Shown: piece by piece, positions 30,552 through 39,790 of the stretch
Layout: the number at the start of each line of letters is the position of its first letter
How positions within the stretch are numbered: the stretch's first letter is position 1
Made by a program: the position numbers and the translations under genes
DNA from: Endobugula sp965214375
GTDB taxonomy: Bacteria > Pseudomonadota > Gammaproteobacteria > Pseudomonadales > Cellvibrionaceae
DNA: 64,000 bases
Direction of reading: 5' to 3'
Assembly (NCBI GenBank): GCA_965214375.1
Contig: OZ243947.1
Location: 2,604,001 to 2,668,000 of the forward strand
The notes under the pieces: model-generated
What the model was told of the DNA's origin: nothing
Databases searched by the model: none
What the model saw: the letters and a program-made list of their open reading frames with translations, nothing else

Positions 30552-31259
30552 TTACTTCAACAAAAAAGCAACAGGCACGGTATAGGTAAAAGTACTTCTG
30601 CCTTGTCTCAACTCTCTTGGTACAGGTGGTAATGGATTGGCCCGTTTAAGCATTTTTAACGTAGCTTTATTCAATGCGTTAAAGGGTGAGGGGGTTATAA
30701 TTTTTTGGGATAAGACATTGCCGTCTTGATCAATTGTAAACTCTATTTCTACTCGGCCTTGTTGCCCCCGTCTTTTAGCTACGCTGGGATAACTTTGATA
30801 ACGTTCAAGCCATGCGGCTAAAGATATTTTATACGCAGCTTTAATATCAGGGTTCCCGTCACCAAAGGTGGAGGGCGGTGCCGGTGTTGCGGGTGTCTGT
30901 TGAGTGACCTCTGTTGTTGCGGTTGTCGTTTCAGTAAAGATTGGTGTGGGGTCTACTTTGGGTGTTGTTATGACGACAGGTTTAGGTTTTTTCTTCACCG
31001 CCGGTTGTGGTTGCTTTTTAATAACCGATTTGGGTGTTTGGGGTGCAGGTTTGGGCTTTGGCGGGGCAGGTGGTTGATAAATTTTTTTAAGGCCAATCTC
31101 AATACCTTTCTTCCCCTTGTCTGTTGCACTATTTGCAGCCACTGGCGGCTGATAGTGAATAAAAAAAAGTAAATGTAGCAAAATAGAAATAAGAAATGCT
31201 GTAACCCAGAGGTATATCTGCTTGCTAGTTTGGTAAGGTAAAGTTGAAGGTAAATTCAT
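30552..31259 (-). CDS. tonB: TonB energy-transducing protein
   Basis: Inner-membrane protein of 235 residues that passes proton-motive energy from ExbB/ExbD to outer-membrane receptors. It has an N-terminal membrane anchor (IYLWVTAFLISILLHLLFFI), a long Pro/Lys-rich spacer (about residues 55-125), and a C-terminal TonB domain (SYPSVAKRRGQQGRVEIEFTIDQDG, PFNALNKATLKMLKRANPLPP). The start overlaps the upstream exbD by 4 bp, so it is translated with it. Intact. Confidence 0.9.
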   Translation of the reverse strand: MNLPSTLPYQTSKQIYLWVTAFLISILLHLLFFIHYQPPVAANSATDKGKKGIEIGLKKIYQPPAPPKPKPAPQTPKSVIKKQPQPAVKKKPKPVVITTPKVDPTPIFTETTTATTEVTQQTPATPAPPSTFGDGNPDIKAAYKISLAAWLERYQSYPSVAKRRGQQGRVEIEFTIDQDGNVLSQKIITPSPFNALNKATLKMLKRANPLPPVPRELRQGRSTFTYTVPVAFLLK

Positions 31260-31678
31260 AACGTTGATTGATGATGTGTGCCAATAACAGTTAATAATTG
31301 GATCGACGTTAGGCCAGTATTTCCTAAGGCTTCCATTACGGTTATAAGGTCTTGTGATTTTACCTGTGCATCTGCTTTTAGTTGTAACTTAATGTCGTTA
31401 TTGTTTTCCTCGAGTTGTTTTTTTATCAGTGTTAATAGCGCTTGTTGTGTATAGGGTGTTGTCTCGATAGCAAAATGGCCCTTAGCATTCATCAGGATAA
31501 TGAAAGTATCGCGATTTACATTGTTATCTACTGTCGCATTTGGAACAGTAATATTAAACATGTCTGGCTTTGTAAACGCGCCAGCTAACATAAAAAAGAT
31601 CAGTAATAAAAATACAATATTGACCAGTGGTAATACAGTTTCAAATTCGCGTTTTTTTGCAGGTTCAATAATATCCAC
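31256..31678 (-). CDS. exbD: Biopolymer transport protein ExbD (second copy)
   Basis: Protein of 140 residues with a short cytoplasmic N-terminus, one transmembrane helix containing the conserved Asn/Phe-rich segment (LPLVNIVFLLLIFFMLAGAF) and a periplasmic domain (VTVMEALGNTGLTSIQLL). Canonical ExbD proteins carry a proton-relay Asp in the helix (as the neighbouring copy has in PLIDVVF); here the equivalent is PLVNIVF, with Asn. It may thus be a non-canonical partner in a heteromeric complex. Between the other exbD and tonB. Confidence 0.85.
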   Translation of the reverse strand: MDIIEPAKKREFETVLPLVNIVFLLLIFFMLAGAFTKPDMFNITVPNATVDNNVNRDTFIILMNAKGHFAIETTPYTQQALLTLIKKQLEENNNDIKLQLKADAQVKSQDLITVMEALGNTGLTSIQLLTVIGTHHQSTL

Positions 31679-31684
31679 GGGCTT

Positions 31685-32092
31685 TTATTGCTCTTCTTTG
31701 ACCAGAGAAATATTAGATCCGGCAACCTCGCCGATGGCATCCAGTACAGTAACGAGCTGTTGCAATGGCAAATTGTCAACGGGTTTAATCAGTACAGGAT
31801 GTTCGAGTTGGTGACGAAGTTGTTCTGTAACGTCATTAACGATGGCATCAAGCGATAAGTTTTTTTCATTTAATTTATATTGCCCATTGAAATCAACGGT
31901 AATTAAACTTTGTGTGGTGAGATTAACAGGCAGTGATTCTGTTTCTCCTACACCTAGTTCAATAAATTTCCACTCTACAAAACTGGATGCCAACATAAAG
32001 AAAACCAATAAAATAAAAACCACATCGATTAGCGGCGTTAAACTAATTAATGAGCGTTGGCGAGAGCTTTCGGTGATTTTCATTGTTGACAC
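31685..32092 (-). CDS. exbD: Biopolymer transport protein ExbD (first copy)
   Basis: Protein of 135 residues with the standard ExbD start: ISLTPLIDVVFILLVFFMLASSF, in which the Asp of LIDVVF is the conserved proton-pathway residue. The periplasmic domain ends in DAIGEVAGSNISLV. The gene lies 13 bp after exbB and 6 bp before the second exbD. The exbB-exbD-exbD-tonB order on one strand is typical of tonB systems in marine gammaproteobacteria. Confidence 0.9.
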   Translation of the reverse strand: MSTMKITESSRQRSLISLTPLIDVVFILLVFFMLASSFVEWKFIELGVGETESLPVNLTTQSLITVDFNGQYKLNEKNLSLDAIVNDVTEQLRHQLEHPVLIKPVDNLPLQQLVTVLDAIGEVAGSNISLVKEEQ

Positions 32093-32105
32093 TCATCTTG
32101 ATCTA

Positions 32106-32894
32106 TTAATTGCTCACCGCTACATTATGTAAAGTTGGAGTTTCAGTCTCTTCTGGAGTATTGGTAGCCACTTGCTTGTGAGCATCGCGAGTAAAGACCT
32201 GAGTCATAGTATCTTCCATAATGAGCTTGAATCGCTCAACACGTTGTTCCAGCCAGTTAAGTGCAATAACTGTCGGAATAGCGACAATAAGCCCGGATGC
32301 CGTGGTGAGTAACGCTTCCCAAATGCCGCCAGACAGGAGTGCCGGATCAATAGTAGAACCTGCATTTTGCAGGTTTTGAAATGCCACAATCATCCCCAAT
32401 ACTGTACCCAATAAACCGAGTAGTGGGCTGAGTGTCGCAATGACTTCCAGTATTTTTAAATAGGAACGTGTGCTAGCAAGTTGACGTTTGGCAATGCGCA
32501 TGGTTTCCTCGCGGGCAATACTATCGTCAGCGTGCTTACTTTTTAACGTCACAGCCATTTCCAAAACACGTGCGATGGGGTTGCGTGTTTTTTTCAGTAC
32601 TTTCAACGTGTTTGAGGCGTCATTGGCATGCCAGTATTCCAATGCATATTGGATTGTTTTGTGACGAGAGATGCCCAGCCAATAAAATTGCACACACTTT
32701 ACAATAAACACGGTGGCAGCGATAAGTGACATTGCCAGAAGTATAGTAATAACTGGGCCGCCCGTGTCTAATAATGTCTGTAATTGGCTGAGGTCAAATT
32801 GCCCAACATTGTGCGTAGTGTTCTCTACCATCTTGTCTTCTGTGTTGGTATTAATAGATCTTGCTTGCGTGGATAATGGTTCGTTAGTAGACAT
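32106..32894 (-). CDS. exbB: Biopolymer transport protein ExbB (MotA/TolQ/ExbB family)
   Basis: Protein of 262 residues with three membrane segments: GPVITILLAMSLIAATVFIVKCVQF near the N-terminus, then LKILEVIATLSPLLGLLGTVLGMIVAFQ, and IWEALLTTASGLIVAIPTVIALNW. The last two carry the conserved TolQ/ExbB proton-channel motifs. First gene of the operon and preceded by a Fur box at 32987-33001, so it is iron-repressed. Intact, as are all four genes of the complex. Confidence 0.9.
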   Translation of the reverse strand: MSTNEPLSTQARSINTNTEDKMVENTTHNVGQFDLSQLQTLLDTGGPVITILLAMSLIAATVFIVKCVQFYWLGISRHKTIQYALEYWHANDASNTLKVLKKTRNPIARVLEMAVTLKSKHADDSIAREETMRIAKRQLASTRSYLKILEVIATLSPLLGLLGTVLGMIVAFQNLQNAGSTIDPALLSGGIWEALLTTASGLIVAIPTVIALNWLEQRVERFKLIMEDTMTQVFTRDAHKQVATNTPEETETPTLHNVAVSN

Positions 32895-32986
32895 AAAGCA
32901 CCTTTAATACCGAAGGGCTAAAAATAAACTTATCGGCTATTCGTCATGAAAAGTAGAGTGTAATAGAATCGCGAGTCTATTCTAAT

Positions 32987-33001
32987 TGAGAATCATTATC
33001 A
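32987..33001. promoter_or_regulatory. Fur box upstream of exbB
   Basis: TGAGAAT-C-ATTATCA matches the 7-1-7 Fur core at 13 of 14 arm positions. It lies 93 bp upstream of the exbB start, in the 268-bp region shared with the divergent peptidase gene. Confidence 0.75.
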
Positions 33002-33162
33002 ATATTAATGCAAAAGTGGACGTTAAACGTTGTTAACCTGATAACACGAACCATCGCTTAAGGTATATATACCTTTGGTTTTTGGCTTGTGATTGTTCAT
33101 TAAATACCTATAAAATTACATAAAGTGTTAAATGTTGACTTTTACTCAGGGAATAAAACGTA

Positions 33163-35289
33163 GTGCCAAATCAATATCGGAAACATCCATCAATAACCAC
33201 TCCTTCAATGATTGATCAATCAATTATTGGTAATTTTGATAAGCCCGCATTGGTCCTAAGCTATACATTCGCTCTGTTACTTGTCAGCATCTTAATTTTG
33301 TTGCTGCCTGTCGTCTATTGTGTTTTGGTCGCTGGTGTCGCTTATGCCACTTACTACCATGCAATAAATCATTATGATATTTATATACAAACCCTACTAC
33401 TTGATTTAATCAAATATTATGTTCCTTTGGTGATAGGTGTGCTGTTAGTAATCTTTATGTTGGCGCCTATTGTGCTCAGACAGAAAATACAGCGGCACCC
33501 AACATTAACGATAACGCCTCAAAATGCCCCTACATTCATTGAATTTGTCCATGCTATTTGTGACCATGTAGGATCTCGGAGACCGCATAAAATCCATTTT
33601 TCCATGGAGGTCAATGCCAGTGCCTATTTGCCGAATATCTTGTCTAATAAATTAGAGCTTACCGTGGGTTTTCCCTTAATTGAATGCATGAACACACGTG
33701 AGTTGGCTGGGGTTCTTGCGCATGAGTTTGGACACTTTTCTCAGTATGTTTCTATGCGTTGTTATATTATCATTCATCACATTAATGCTTGGTTTGACAA
33801 TTGTATTAATAGCCAAGAAAAAGTAGAGGCTTGGGTTGAAACAGTGAATGAAGAACGGGATGATCTGTTACTTGCTATCATATTGTTAATTGCCCAAACC
33901 TTCCTGTCTTATATTAATAGCCTATTGGAAAGCTTGCTCTATCTTTCAGAAAAGTTAACACTGCTGTTATCTCGTCAGATGGAATTTAACGCAGATAAAT
34001 ATGAAATACTGTTTTCGGGAAGTGACTGCTGTGAAAAAACGACCAAGTGTTTGCATCAAGCTTATATTGATTACACAATGGCTTTGAATCAGTTGAATGA
34101 TGAAGAGGGAGAAGAATCTGTTGATAACATTCCCGCATTAATTACTTTGCTGTATAAAACAACAAACGAAGATGTTCATCAACATATAGAAGTAGAAACT
34201 TCCCGTATATATTCGTCGACGTGGAGTACTCATCCGCCTGATGCAGAACGCATAGAGCAGGCTCGTCAAATAAAGGCAAAGGGTGTTTTTGTCCTGGAAA
34301 AACCGGCCATTCATTTGTTTAAGGATTATGAGAAAAAATCTCAACTATCGACACTGAATTACTATCGTTTGATAGGGATAGATACATCAAAAGTAAAGCT
34401 TAAGCCGATAGGTCAATCATTAACTACATTGAAAAAATCTATCGTTCAACATGCCACGTTAGATCATTTTTGTAACAAATGGTTTTTAACTAATAGTGTA
34501 TGGAGATTTTCTTTGATGGATAAAATATCTCAATATAATGAAGGTCAATTGATTGATTTGCTGAAAAATACTATTAAAAAGATCCGTCAAAATGGGCCAG
34601 AAAATAACCGATCTACTGAACAGTTTACATATGTCTTTGATAATTATATACACAGTGTTTTGCAGGATTATGCCAAAAACGCAGGTTATGAAATTAGTCT
34701 CCCCGTAGGGAAAGATAATCTTCAAGCGTGGCAGAAGGATGCGTTTGCACAGTTTGATAGCGTCAAAAAAACAGTAGCTATTTACAATGCACATATGGGT
34801 ATTAGAATATTGGCGGCTGTTTTTCTGCTTCGAGATCAGAAAAGACGTGCTCAGGCGACATTTATTATTAAATGTCTTCAGCTGTTAAAAAAAGTTGAAG
34901 TAGATGTATATGAAGCAGAAAAGAATTCGGCATTATTAGAAACTGTTGCCCGTGTCGCTTTTGATAATAATGATGAAGGCTTGCAGAATAATTTTAATCA
35001 TTTAATTGCTGAACTGAATTCGCTAACGAAAATCATCGAAAACATCATTATTCGTATGCCTGGCTCGGTTATAGATGAACGTAGTGGTAAAGAGTTACTG
35101 CATGCCAAACAAAAAGCAAATACGCTTGAAAACCAACATTACATACAAGAAAGATTGTCATCTAGCTATATTATCCGTTCTTGATTTTATGACTATAATC
35201 AGGCGTTATCTAGTCGACTTGCCAAACTGGGTCTGGAAGTAGAAGCGTCACAAGCTATTGAGCCCATAAAGATTACGCTTTCGAAATAA
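33163..35289 (+). pseudogene. Large membrane M48-family metallopeptidase, late TGA
   Basis: The N-terminus has two membrane regions (about residues 29-60 and 82-105) followed by an M48-type zinc protease domain: HEFGH (about residues 188-192) and the downstream MEFNADKYE containing the third ligand Glu. The long C-terminal part (residues 300-670) is helical and unfamiliar. A TGA at 35182-35184 (YIIRS*FYDYNQ) is followed by 34 more sensible codons to TAA 35287, consistent with CGA to TGA near the end of the gene; a catalytically complete protein may still be made. The start is a GTG at 33163. Divergent from exbB. Confidence 0.7.
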
Positions 35290-35330
35290 GCGCTTGGTAT
35301 GGCGGCCAGTGAGCTATTCCGCTAAAAAAC

Positions 35331-35365
35331 TAAAAACCCCGAAGGGTTTCGCCTTCGGGGTTTTA
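35331..35365. terminator. Bidirectional intrinsic terminator
   Basis: Perfect stem ccccgaagg (35337-35345) with ccttcgggg (35352-35360), flanked by A5 on the left and T4 on the right. It separates the plus-strand peptidase from the minus-strand rpmJ. Confidence 0.85.
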
Positions 35366-35414
35366 TAGATTCGATACAGAACAGTCCAAAAGACTATTTT
35401 CTGTTCAGTAAATG

Positions 35415-35558
35415 TTATCTCTTTTGCTTGGCTACGCCTTGGCGAGCCTTGAAGCGTGGATTGCTTTTACAGATAACGTACAGACGGCCACGACGTTTGA
35501 CCACTTGGCAGTCCGGGTGGCGTTTTTTAGCGGATTTTAGTGAGCTGAGAACTTGCAT
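35415..35558 (-). CDS. rpmJ: 50S ribosomal protein L36, type B
   Basis: Small gene of 47 codons. The product starts MQVLSSLKSAKKRHPDCQVV and continues KRRGRLYVICKSNPRFKARQG, closely matching the alternative (YkgO-type) L36 of enterobacteria. It is a basic component of the large ribosomal subunit; the type-B form is usually a paralogue that replaces zinc-binding L36 under zinc shortage. It stands alone between a terminator and the heme transport genes. Confidence 0.9.
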   Translation of the reverse strand: MQVLSSLKSAKKRHPDCQVVKRRGRLYVICKSNPRFKARQGVAKQKR

Positions 35559-35662
35559 ATCGACGTTTCTTTACCTAAAAAAATGATGTTATTTCATAGC
35601 GCGGCGATACTACAGAAATGCAGGGTGATTTGCAAGGGATTTGTGGCTAATGATTGATACGG

Positions 35663-36451
35663 TTATTTTTCCAGTAATACCGATGGAAAGCAGTGTTCGG
35701 ATTGTTGGAAGTGATAGCCGCTGATGTTGTACGGTGCCCGTAAATAGTCTTTCTGTAACACGTCTTCTGCGGCACCTTCCGCTAATTTTTTACCTTGTGA
35801 TAATAACACCACGCTATCGGCAAAGCTGGCTGCCAGCGACAAGTCATGCACCACAGCCAATACACCAATATGACGTTTGGTGAGTTGCTTGGCTAGTTTA
35901 AGTGTTTGATATTGATGAAAAATATCCAAGCTTGAGGTAGGTTCATCAAGAAATAGATAGCGCGGCTGTTCTTGTACGTAGGGGTGCCAAAGTTGTGCCA
36001 GTACCCGGGCAAGTTGGGTACGTTGCTGTTCGCCACCGGATAGCTGATGAAATGAGCGGTCCGCAAGCTTGGTAATGTCCATAAATGCCATGACGGCTTG
36101 AATAATCTCCTGTTTATCCTGAATACTGATCTGATCTTCATATACATAGCATCCCATCGTTATAATTTCTCTTACGGTAAAGCTGAATGTCATATGATAA
36201 GACTGCGTCATAACCGCACGATGCAGTGACAGTTCCTTTTGGGAATAGTGCTCAAGAGGCTTGTTATTGAGCGTAATAGTACCTTGAGAGGGGGTTATAT
36301 CGCCTGCGCAGGCGTTTAATAATGTTGACTTCCCGGCCCCATTGGGTCCGATAAGTATCGTTAGTTGGTCAGGTTTAAGTGTCAGATTGATATCAGCCAG
36401 TAATGTCTTGTGTTCTATATCGACGCCGAGATTTTCAATCATCATGGACAT
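35663..36451 (-). CDS. hmuV: Heme ABC transporter ATP-binding protein
   Basis: ATPase subunit of the heme importer: Walker A GPNGAGKSTLL, signature LSGGEQQRTQLARVLAQL, Walker B RYLFLDEPTSSLD and switch His in VVHDLSLA. The start is placed at 36451 (MSMMIENLGVDI) because GAGGGTGG precedes it and it lies 22 bp after the hmuU stop; an ATG at 36520 would overlap hmuU and add unrelated residues. Length (262 residues) fits HmuV. Last gene of hmuSTUV. Confidence 0.88.
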   Translation of the reverse strand: MSMMIENLGVDIEHKTLLADINLTLKPDQLTILIGPNGAGKSTLLNACAGDITPSQGTITLNNKPLEHYSQKELSLHRAVMTQSYHMTFSFTVREIITMGCYVYEDQISIQDKQEIIQAVMAFMDITKLADRSFHQLSGGEQQRTQLARVLAQLWHPYVQEQPRYLFLDEPTSSLDIFHQYQTLKLAKQLTKRHIGVLAVVHDLSLAASFADSVVLLSQGKKLAEGAAEDVLQKDYLRAPYNISGYHFQQSEHCFPSVLLEK

Positions 36452-36473
36452 GCCGCCACCCTCAATATTCTGG

Positions 36474-37505
36474 TTAATTTTTTGCCAATCGGTATAGGGC
36501 AAGAAGAAAGAATGGTCCACCTAGTGCACTGGTCATGAGTCCAATTGGCAGCTCTGCGGGGATGATAACCGTGCGCGCAATAATATCAGCGCCCGTTAGC
36601 AAGCTGGCGCCCAACAGCATGCTATTGGGTAGTAAAAAGCGGTGATCCGGGCCAATGAGCAGCCGTATCAGATGCGGCACAATAAAACCGACAAAACCAA
36701 TCATACCGCTAATAGACACTGCAGCGCCGATTCCCAAGGCGGTGAAAAAAAACACTTGTTTTTTTAAGTGTTTGACGGAAACGCCCAAATGTTGTGCCTG
36801 TTGTTCACCTAGCAAATATAGATTTAACGGTGTTGCTAAACGTACAATACCCACAATGCTGATGCTGATAAATACCAATACAGGTAGTGTGAGCGCCCAA
36901 TGATTACCACCGAGGTTCCCCATCGTCCAAAAGGTGAGCTCGCGCAATTCGCTATCAGTACTCATCAGTGTCAACACGCCGATGATAGAACCAATAATAG
37001 CGTTAACAGCGATACCGGCCAGCAGCAGTGTGATAATGGTAAATTGTGGGCCAATATTACTTAAACGATAAATTAATGCACAAACACCAAGGCACCCCAG
37101 CATGGCGGCAAATGGTAGCATGTAAATACCAAGGCTTTCGCTGAAATCAGAAAACAGACTATTACCTAATACAATCATCACCACAGCACCCAGAGCTCCA
37201 CCGCTAGAAACACCAATCAAACCAGAGTCCGCCAGAGGATTACGAAATAATGCTTGCATGGCTGCACCGCATACGCCTAATGCAGCGCCCACAAAAATGG
37301 ATAGGATGACTCGTGGAATGCGAATGTCAGTTAACACCGTGATGGCGGCGGGATCATTTTGAAAAATATCTTGTAACGACATGGCAAACGCACCCGTAGT
37401 GATGCCCATTATCGTGATGATAATCAATATGATGGCATTTGTGGGAAGCGCAAGACGCTGTAAAAATCGTCGTTGTTTTTCTCCGGTAATGTGTGCGTTT
37501 AACAT
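36474..37505 (-). CDS. hmuU: Heme ABC transporter permease
   Basis: Inner-membrane permease (343 residues, about 10 transmembrane helices) of the BtuC/FecCD family: IRIPRVILSIFVGAALGVCGAAMQALFRNPLADSGLIGVSSG is the family hallmark near residue 70 and IGFVGFIVPHLIRLLIGPDHR lies near 270. It forms the channel through which heme delivered by HmuT enters the cytoplasm. Encoded 15 bp after hmuT. Intact. Confidence 0.9.
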   Translation of the reverse strand: MLNAHITGEKQRRFLQRLALPTNAIILIIITIMGITTGAFAMSLQDIFQNDPAAITVLTDIRIPRVILSIFVGAALGVCGAAMQALFRNPLADSGLIGVSSGGALGAVVMIVLGNSLFSDFSESLGIYMLPFAAMLGCLGVCALIYRLSNIGPQFTIITLLLAGIAVNAIIGSIIGVLTLMSTDSELRELTFWTMGNLGGNHWALTLPVLVFISISIVGIVRLATPLNLYLLGEQQAQHLGVSVKHLKKQVFFFTALGIGAAVSISGMIGFVGFIVPHLIRLLIGPDHRFLLPNSMLLGASLLTGADIIARTVIIPAELPIGLMTSALGGPFFLLALYRLAKN

Positions 37506-37520
37506 GAATAAACAGTAGGT

Positions 37521-38438
37521 TTAGTGGCTGTGTCCCGAGGTTTGTTTTCCGGCTTGATTATCATAACGAAAGGTGTAGCCCTCAGGTAATGGGAAATGGT
37601 CGTGTATCATCGTTCCAAGCTCTACAATCGCTTGAGGTGTTCTTGGCCCAAAGCCAAGTAAATAGCTGCCGTCAATGGTGTAAACGTGTTGGTTTTTCAT
37701 CGCATGACTGGTTTTAAAGTGTGGCAATTTTTGCAGTTGATCCAACACATCCTGTGTGCCGCGATTCATGACAACGATAACATCCGGATTTAACCCAAAG
37801 GCAGCTTCAGGAGACAGTTTTTGCCAGCGTGTAAATTGACTTGCCACATTGGTGCCACCGGCCTCAGTAATTGCCGTATGTGCAGACGTGTCGCTGCCAG
37901 CGGCAATAGGTGATCCATTTGATAGGCTGAGTAAAAACAATACCCGTGGGGATGTGGTCATACGTGCTTGTGCATATTGCAAGGCTTTGAGGTCAGTGGC
38001 AATCTCATGAATTAATGTTTGCCCTTGTTCTTCGGCATGAATTAAGCGAGCAATAGTTTTGATTTTATTCTCAATGGCGATGAGTGTATCGTCTTCTGTA
38101 ATAATGACTGTTTCAACGCCTGCGTTACGAATTTGTCGAATCACTTGTGGTGGCCCTGCGTCTGCCTCGCCAATTAACAGTGTAGGTGTCAGCGATAACG
38201 TGCCTTCAGCAGATAAATTACGAACGTAACCTAATGAAGGATGATTTTTTTTGGCTTCTACAGGGTATACGCTGGTGCTATCAACACCGACAATATTATC
38301 TTTTTTGCCTAGTCGATAAATGATTTCTGTCACTGAACCACCAACACTGGCAATACGCAATGCTTGTGCATCGTTAGCGTAAAGACTGGATGAGACAAAA
38401 CCGATAGCGATAGTCAGGATAAGTAAACAGGTTTTCAT
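37521..38438 (-). CDS. hmuT: Periplasmic heme-binding protein
   Basis: Substrate-binding protein of 305 residues with a signal peptide (ending SSLYA, about residue 21) and the class III binding-protein fold: RIASVGGSVTEIIYRLG, the VGVDSTSVYP strand, and GGTNVASQF with KLSPEAAFGLNPDVIVVM. It carries heme from the outer-membrane receptor to HmuUV. No heme receptor gene is adjacent, so the receptor must be elsewhere or be the broken one at 27438. Ends in a His-containing tail (GKQTSGHSH). Confidence 0.88.
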   Translation of the reverse strand: MKTCLLILTIAIGFVSSSLYANDAQALRIASVGGSVTEIIYRLGKKDNIVGVDSTSVYPVEAKKNHPSLGYVRNLSAEGTLSLTPTLLIGEADAGPPQVIRQIRNAGVETVIITEDDTLIAIENKIKTIARLIHAEEQGQTLIHEIATDLKALQYAQARMTTSPRVLFLLSLSNGSPIAAGSDTSAHTAITEAGGTNVASQFTRWQKLSPEAAFGLNPDVIVVMNRGTQDVLDQLQKLPHFKTSHAMKNQHVYTIDGSYLLGFGPRTPQAIVELGTMIHDHFPLPEGYTFRYDNQAGKQTSGHSH

Positions 38439-38477
38439 GCGTTACGATACCTTATGATTGTTTATTAAAATAACGGG

Positions 38478-39554
38478 TCAATGTTGGCGAGCTAATGCAG
38501 ACTCAGCCAATTGTTTCCAGTCCGGGTGTTCTCTGTAACCTTCAATGCCCTTACCAAAAAATTGCACTATTTGATTTCCGTTTGTATCGTAAAGCTCTAA
38601 TGAAGTGACAATGCCATCAAACGTAGGTTTCCTCACCAGCCATGCATCATCAATACCTGTTGTCATTAGGTGCAGGTTAAATTCAGGGTCTAAAATGTTC
38701 AGCCACTCCTCCAATCGTTTAACCCTGTTAATATTGCCGGAAAAAATTTGAATGCTAACTTTGTTACCAACAAAACACATCATCGTAATATCCCCGGAAG
38801 CCGCGTCTTCAAGTATGGCTTGTAAGTGTGAAGCTGAAAATTGTTCAGCATAGTCTGTGACTCTCAGATGAAATGCTTGCTGGCTACTCATGCCATATTT
38901 TCGTAACAGACCAAAAAATTCGTGGACATCTTTCATGTTTTTCCAGTCATTGGTGAATGATTCGATATCCACGTCATTATCGCTGTTATCGACGTTTTCT
39001 TCTGTTTCGGTGTGGATATCAATAGCAGTATGCCGATTTTTATCGTGGTATTTTTCTATCAATTGTTCGAATTGATAAATATCGCTATCTGGTTGCAGGA
39101 AAATTTTTTGAATGGCAACTCCGGCATGATTAAAAAATTGCAGACTGTAACGCTCGCCACTGTTGGTGGGTTGTCGAACAGCATACACATGTGCCCAATG
39201 CATTAAAAACAGACGTAGATCAATTTTTTTATCATCTGAGATGACTAAGACCATAGGGCCGTTGAAATTGATATTTTGATAGCATCCTTTGCGTTCATGT
39301 ACGGCGAATGCATTGCGCGTCAAATTCATAATGTATCCTAAAGCCGGCAAGTCATTAAGAATGTCTTTAAATGCCGGGCGCAGTTTAATGCTGGTTACAC
39401 CTAATTGTTCGTGAACCGACTCTGATTCACTGATATTGAGTTTCTCTGCCGCATCACGTTGACGAAGAGCCGGTTTGTTTTTTATCAACGTGGCATACTG
39501 TTGTTGTAGTGAGGTCTGTTCTTCTGTGTGATCAAACAAATGTGCTAACGACAT
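38478..39554 (-). CDS. hmuS: Heme-degrading/heme-trafficking protein HemS/HmuS family
   Basis: Cytoplasmic protein of 358 residues with the two-fold repeat of the HemS/ChuS/PhuS family: first half LPALGYIMNLTRNAFAVHERKG, second half YGMSSQQAFHLRVTDYAEQF. His211 in KDVHEFFGLL aligns by position with the axial heme ligand of PhuS (His209). It receives heme from HmuUV and passes it to degradation. First gene of hmuSTUV; a Fur box lies 46 bp upstream. Intact. Confidence 0.85.
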   Translation of the reverse strand: MSLAHLFDHTEEQTSLQQQYATLIKNKPALRQRDAAEKLNISESESVHEQLGVTSIKLRPAFKDILNDLPALGYIMNLTRNAFAVHERKGCYQNINFNGPMVLVISDDKKIDLRLFLMHWAHVYAVRQPTNSGERYSLQFFNHAGVAIQKIFLQPDSDIYQFEQLIEKYHDKNRHTAIDIHTETEENVDNSDNDVDIESFTNDWKNMKDVHEFFGLLRKYGMSSQQAFHLRVTDYAEQFSASHLQAILEDAASGDITMMCFVGNKVSIQIFSGNINRVKRLEEWLNILDPEFNLHLMTTGIDDAWLVRKPTFDGIVTSLELYDTNGNQIVQFFGKGIEGYREHPDWKQLAESALARQH

Positions 39555-39599
39555 AAGGTCAGCCCTCTAATTTTACTGGTGGCAGTATGCAAATATTAA

Positions 39600-39614
39600 T
39601 GATAATTATTATTG
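39600..39614. promoter_or_regulatory. Fur box upstream of hmuS
   Basis: TGATAAT-T-ATTATTG matches the 7-1-7 Fur core at 12 of 14 arm positions. It stands in the 236-bp gap between hmuS (minus) and the sensor kinase gene (plus), close to the hmuS start, so heme uptake is expected to be iron-repressed. Confidence 0.75.
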
Positions 39615-39790
39615 TTTGCAATATGTATGGGTGAATAGTCTATACCTATGAGTATCCGTAATAATACGTACTTTCTCCCTTACTGTATTTTTACGTATTA
39701 TGCCGGGTTTTTTCTAGGTTATGCAGGATGCTAGCCTTGTCGTGGTTATATGTACTTCCAATAATAATAATGAAAAGAAGATAAAAGCTC

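Noticed and set aside
30900..31172. Cys/Arg/Gly-rich open frame on the plus strand
   Set aside because: It is the antisense of the Pro/Lys-rich spacer of tonB; the composition follows from CCN and AAR codons on the other strand.
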